Part shown: positions 4,799 through 7,137 of the stretch, piece after piece
Numbering within the stretch: position 1 is the stretch's first letter
How the letters are laid out: each line of letters opens with the position of its first letter
Source: Candidatus Omnitrophota bacterium
GTDB taxonomy: Bacteria > Omnitrophota > Gorgyraeia > Zapsychrales > JANLHA01
Reading direction: 5' to 3'
Length of the DNA stretch: 7,137 bases
NCBI GenBank assembly: GCA_024653845.1
Contig: JANLHA010000225.1
Coordinates: 1-7,137, forward strand
Notes under the pieces: generated by a model
Databases searched by the model: none
Told to the model about the DNA's origin: nothing
What the model saw: the letters and a program-made list of their open reading frames with translations, nothing else
Position numbers and translations under genes: made by a program

Positions 4799-6313
4799 AT
4801 GCCCACCTCAAACATCTTCATGCCGCTATTGCTGACCCTCTTGAGTTTCTTTCTTAGACTCGCCTTGATCAGCAAAGGCCCCTTTCACATCGACTGCCTT
4901 AATCTGGCCGTCTTTGCTCAACAAACTCTCGAGACCCATCGTCTTCATTATCTTTTTGGACCAGGCTATCCCTTAACCGTTCTTCTTGGTTCCTTTTTCG
5001 TTTGGATCACCAGCCTTTTCTCAAATCATGATTCCGTTTTTGCCGTCAACTTGATGAGCGTTGTTTTAAGTTCCTTCTCGGTGGGGATCCTCTACATTCT
5101 GGTCAAGAAACTTTTCAACCCACGCGTGGCATTCTTTAGCTCTTTTCTCTTTTCCATTTTTCCCATCTTCCTTGGAATATCTGTTTATGGAATGAGCCAT
5201 GCCCCAGCCATTTTCTTTTTCCTTCTGGGAATCCTCTTCTTACTTCAATTTGATCATTCCCGTCGGGGAAAAGATCTTTTGTTGAGCAGTCTCTGCTTGG
5301 GGCTCATGGGAGCGTGTCGCATTCAAGACCTTGCTTTCATTAGTATTCCTGCAAGTTACTTGCTTTTTATTGTTCTTAAAAAAGCGCTCGTCCCTTTAAA
5401 TTTTCGAAAAACTTTTCTGCGGCTTATTGTCTTCTGGATAGGGACAGGAATCATTGCTGCTACTTTTCATCTTCCTCTGCTGCTCTCGTCGATGGAAACA
5501 AATTACTCCTCACAAATGTCGAGATTCTGGGAAAAAGCGATCACCCTGAATTTCCTGGGAATTTCTCCAGATTCTCTGTTTTATACATCTCAAAACATCA
5601 TTTTCGGATTAACCCCTGTTGGGTTTTTATTGGGAATTCTTGGATTTTTCTGGATTTATCAAAATGATCGTAAAAAATTCTTCTTTCTTATTCTTTGGTT
5701 CTTCATTCCTTTTTTATTCTATGGCAACATTTGGGGAACCGTTCCTCGATTCTACTCGTTTTTCACCATTCCCTTGATCATTGCCATTGGCTACACCTTC
5801 GATTATCTTCTGAAGTATAAAAATTTGCTTTTCAAGATCACATTAGGTCTCATTTTTAATCTCATCATTTTGACTCTTTTCTTTAACATGTACCCCATTC
5901 TCAAATTCCGCCACGATCACGCTTTGCTTCCTGAAGTAGCACGTTTCATTGCCCAGCATACAGAATCAAATGCAGTCGTTATCACAGGCGACGAGTCATT
6001 CTTTTTCAATCATTATGGAAACGTTCAAACGCTTTCAAAACCTGCTTATGAACTCTATCCTTCGGATGGATCTCTTCAAGAATTTAAGAAAGAAATTGAC
6101 GCGCTTCTTGAAAAAAATACTCCTCTCTACATTACCTCTACAGGGCTCTACAGTTATGACAACGGTAAATTTTTCTCGACGATGATGAAAAAATCCTACC
6201 ACCTTCATTTGATTGGCCGACATTTGAGCGAAGACTGGCACAAAGGCGAAACGCGACTGCGTACAGGTTGGGAATATCTCTGGAGAATCGAACCTGAAAA
6301 TTTTGAGGATTGA
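4799..6313 (+). CDS. Multi-spanning GT-C type glycosyltransferase-like membrane protein
   Basis: A 504-residue, Phe-rich membrane protein with about 11-12 predicted helices (roughly 7-25, 58-77, 80-103, 109-128, 132-151, 161-178, 180-195, 207-230, 266-288, 294-309, 318-337, 344-366) and a C-terminal soluble part (about 370-504). The layout fits GT-C enzymes of the ArnT/PMT (GT39/GT83-like) kind, which move sugars from polyprenyl-phosphate carriers onto lipids or proteins on the outer face of the inner membrane. Supporting details: an acidic residue (Asp32, in HIDCLN) in the first external loop where GT-C catalytic Asp lies, a GPGYP motif (54-58), and VPRFYSFFTIPL (315-326), like the late R-Y-x-P-x-P signature of the superfamily. 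Substrate and acceptor are unknown. ATG 4799 lies 14 nt after tRNA-Leu and has no Shine-Dalgarno; ATG 4820 (Met8) is an alternative, also without one. It probably reads through from the tRNA promoter. Confidence 0.75.
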   Translation: MPTSNIFMPLLLTLLSFFLRLALISKGPFHIDCLNLAVFAQQTLETHRLHYLFGPGYPLTVLLGSFFVWITSLFSNHDSVFAVNLMSVVLSSFSVGILYILVKKLFNPRVAFFSSFLFSIFPIFLGISVYGMSHAPAIFFFLLGILFLLQFDHSRRGKDLLLSSLCLGLMGACRIQDLAFISIPASYLLFIVLKKALVPLNFRKTFLRLIVFWIGTGIIAATFHLPLLLSSMETNYSSQMSRFWEKAITLNFLGISPDSLFYTSQNIIFGLTPVGFLLGILGFFWIYQNDRKKFFFLILWFFIPFLFYGNIWGTVPRFYSFFTIPLIIAIGYTFDYLLKYKNLLFKITLGLIFNLIILTLFFNMYPILKFRHDHALLPEVARFIAQHTESNAVVITGDESFFFNHYGNVQTLSKPAYELYPSDGSLQEFKKEIDALLEKNTPLYITSTGLYSYDNGKFFSTMMKKSYHLHLIGRHLSEDWHKGETRLRTGWEYLWRIEPENFED

Positions 6314-6327
6314 CGATCCTCGATTTT
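6303..6327 (+). terminator. Weak hairpin spanning the glycosyltransferase stop codon
   Basis: GAGGAT (6305-6310) pairs with ATCCTC (6316-6321) over a five-base loop that contains the TGA stop; two more outer pairs (U-G, U-A) are possible. GATTTT follows. The stem and T-run are short, so it is at best a partial terminator and the next gene may still be co-transcribed. Confidence 0.3.
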
Positions 6328-6346
6328 CAGGATAGACTTTAAACAT

Positions 6347-6904
6347 ATGAGAAATCTTTCAATCATTTTTATCTTCGCATTGCTCCTGTCTTCCTTAGCT
6401 TATTCCGAAGAAACAACACCGCTTCAAACTATTGTCCTTAAAGATGGGACCGTTTTAAAAGGCCGTCTGGTTGGGATTAAAAACAACCACTACCAAATTC
6501 AGACCACGGCTTTGGGGCAGCTTGAAATCCCTGCCATGAATGTGACCAATATTTCTTCAGGTACACCAAGTCTTCCAGCCGCGGGACAGATACCGACGAT
6601 TTCTCCCAACAGCATGCCTGCGCTATCTGGATTAGGCCTCTCTCCAGAACAATCTGGAAATTTTTATCAAGGTCTTCTGGCCAACCCCAAAGTCATGACG
6701 ATCATTGAAGAAATCACCAAAGACCCTCAATTGATGAATCTTTTGATGAACGAAAATCTTCTGCAAGACATCATGAGCATGGATCCGACACGGATTGGAA
6801 AAAATCCCAATGTCGATAAAGTGATGTCTAATCCTTCGATGCAAAGACTGATGAATGAGATCGAAAAAAACATCGACATCCCATCGGAATCCACATCACA
6901 ATAA
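6347..6904 (+). CDS. Small exported protein: Sm/SH3-like barrel plus STI1-like helical repeats
   Basis: A 185-residue protein of unknown function. Residues 1-20 form a signal peptide (MRNLSIIFIFALLLSSLAYS, likely cut after AYS; no lipobox cysteine), so it should be periplasmic or secreted. Residues about 27-70 (TIVLKDGTVLKGRLVGI...ALGQLEIPAMNVTNIS) have the strand pattern of a small Sm/SH3-like barrel seen in many exported bacterial proteins. A Ser/Pro-rich linker (71-98) leads to a helical part (99-176) with repeated Asn/Asp-Pro starts: NPKVM (113), DPQLM (126), NPNVDKVM (153), NPSMQRLM (162). This spacing and the Met/Leu-rich helices resemble STI1 domains of Hop/Sti1 and ubiquilin, which bind hydrophobic client segments. 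That likeness is by eye and could be convergent. It starts 33 bp after the glycosyltransferase. An AGGA at 6329-6332 is rather far (14 nt) from the ATG. Confidence 0.75.
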   Translation: MRNLSIIFIFALLLSSLAYSEETTPLQTIVLKDGTVLKGRLVGIKNNHYQIQTTALGQLEIPAMNVTNISSGTPSLPAAGQIPTISPNSMPALSGLGLSPEQSGNFYQGLLANPKVMTIIEEITKDPQLMNLLMNENLLQDIMSMDPTRIGKNPNVDKVMSNPSMQRLMNEIEKNIDIPSESTSQ

Positions 6905-6915
6905 ATTTACCCAGA

Positions 6916-7137
6916 TCAATTTGAATTCTTTTGACTCGTAAGAATCTGTGAAGGCAGGTCTCGAAACTGCAGATAATGCTGCGCGGTTTTTAACGCATCC
7001 GTCGCCTCAATGAGACGATTCTGTTCTCGGTAAAGTCGAATGGCTTCTTCTAAATAACTCCATGCCTCTTCATCCTTCTTTAAATGCGCATGAATTCCAA
7101 AAAGATTGAAATAGCCTTCCGCAAATTGCGGGTTGAT
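6916..7137 (-). CDS. TPR-repeat protein, C-terminal fragment
   Basis: The last 73 codons of a minus-strand gene whose start lies beyond the right edge; stop TGA at 6918-6916. Residues of the visible part (EGYFNLFGIHAHLKKDEEAW, then SYLEEAIRLYREQ) form a TPR unit with the usual small/aromatic pattern and a Tyr-containing second helix. A second helical pair follows (IEATDALKTAQHYLQF). TPR proteins act as protein-interaction scaffolds; nothing more specific can be said. It converges on the exported protein gene with 11 nt between the stop codons and no evident terminator hairpin in the gap. Confidence 0.8.
   Translation of the reverse strand: MNPQFAEGYFNLFGIHAHLKKDEEAWSYLEEAIRLYREQNRLIEATDALKTAQHYLQFRDLPSQILTSQKNSN

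Noticed and set aside
4596..4835. Plus-strand ORF covering both tRNAs (GVAELVYALVSKTSQGNLVR)
   Set aside because: It translates the tRNA genes themselves; no ribosome-binding site and no protein-like conservation beyond the tRNA sequence.
4609..4875. Minus-strand ORF with EGIEPSPGCPDWFLRPARIP
   Set aside because: It is the antisense of tRNA-Leu and the start of the glycosyltransferase-like gene, another common tRNA artefact.

Overview
The window looks like a piece of a Candidatus Omnitrophota (former OP3) genome. The main clue is the secreted protein cut by the left edge. Its block of motifs (SPGMRLDLSP, YFLASLTVPEKDLWVNLSP, TEMGRDMLAQDYLLKQ, NEGENFAPLR) matches, from memory, a large protein family I associate with that phylum. 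Two tRNA genes without an encoded CCA, clear sigma70-type promoters and AT-rich intergenic DNA fit a bacterium of moderate GC. The assignment rests on memory, not on a search.

Left block (1-4358, all minus strand, transcribed right to left): a NifS/IscS cysteine desulfurase comes first. It is followed by a 140-bp gap filled by a large inverted repeat, then birA (biotin-protein ligase with a DNA-binding domain), bioF (8-amino-7-oxononanoate synthase, overlapping birA by 4 bp) and the secreted protein, which runs off the edge.

Control region (4359-4580): the nifS promoter is close to perfect (TTGACA-N17-TAATAT). Its -35 lies inside an inverted repeat, TTGTCAACC-N15-GGTTGACAA, which matches the known BirA operator (TTGTAAACC-N14..16-GGTTTACAA) at 8 of 9 positions per half-site. 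This implies a biotin-responsive nifS-birA-bioF unit controlled by its own BirA. The biochemical logic is plausible, because biotin synthase (BioB, not in this window) consumes Fe-S cluster sulfur that a cysteine desulfurase can replenish. Two further dyads sit in the same region, followed by a strong tRNA promoter with a GC-rich discriminator.

Right block (4581-6904, plus strand): tRNA-Ala(GGC), tRNA-Leu(CAA), a multi-spanning GT-C type glycosyltransferase-like protein starting 14 nt after the tRNA, and a small exported protein that joins an Sm/SH3-like barrel to NP-rich helical repeats resembling STI1. The 3' end of a TPR protein on the minus strand (6916-7137) converges on it with an 11-nt gap.

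No CRISPR array, insertion sequence, phage gene or defence system is visible. The most interesting signal is the predicted BirA operator in front of a cysteine desulfurase. Next come the 120-bp inverted repeat between nifS and birA and the unusual architecture of the small exported protein.
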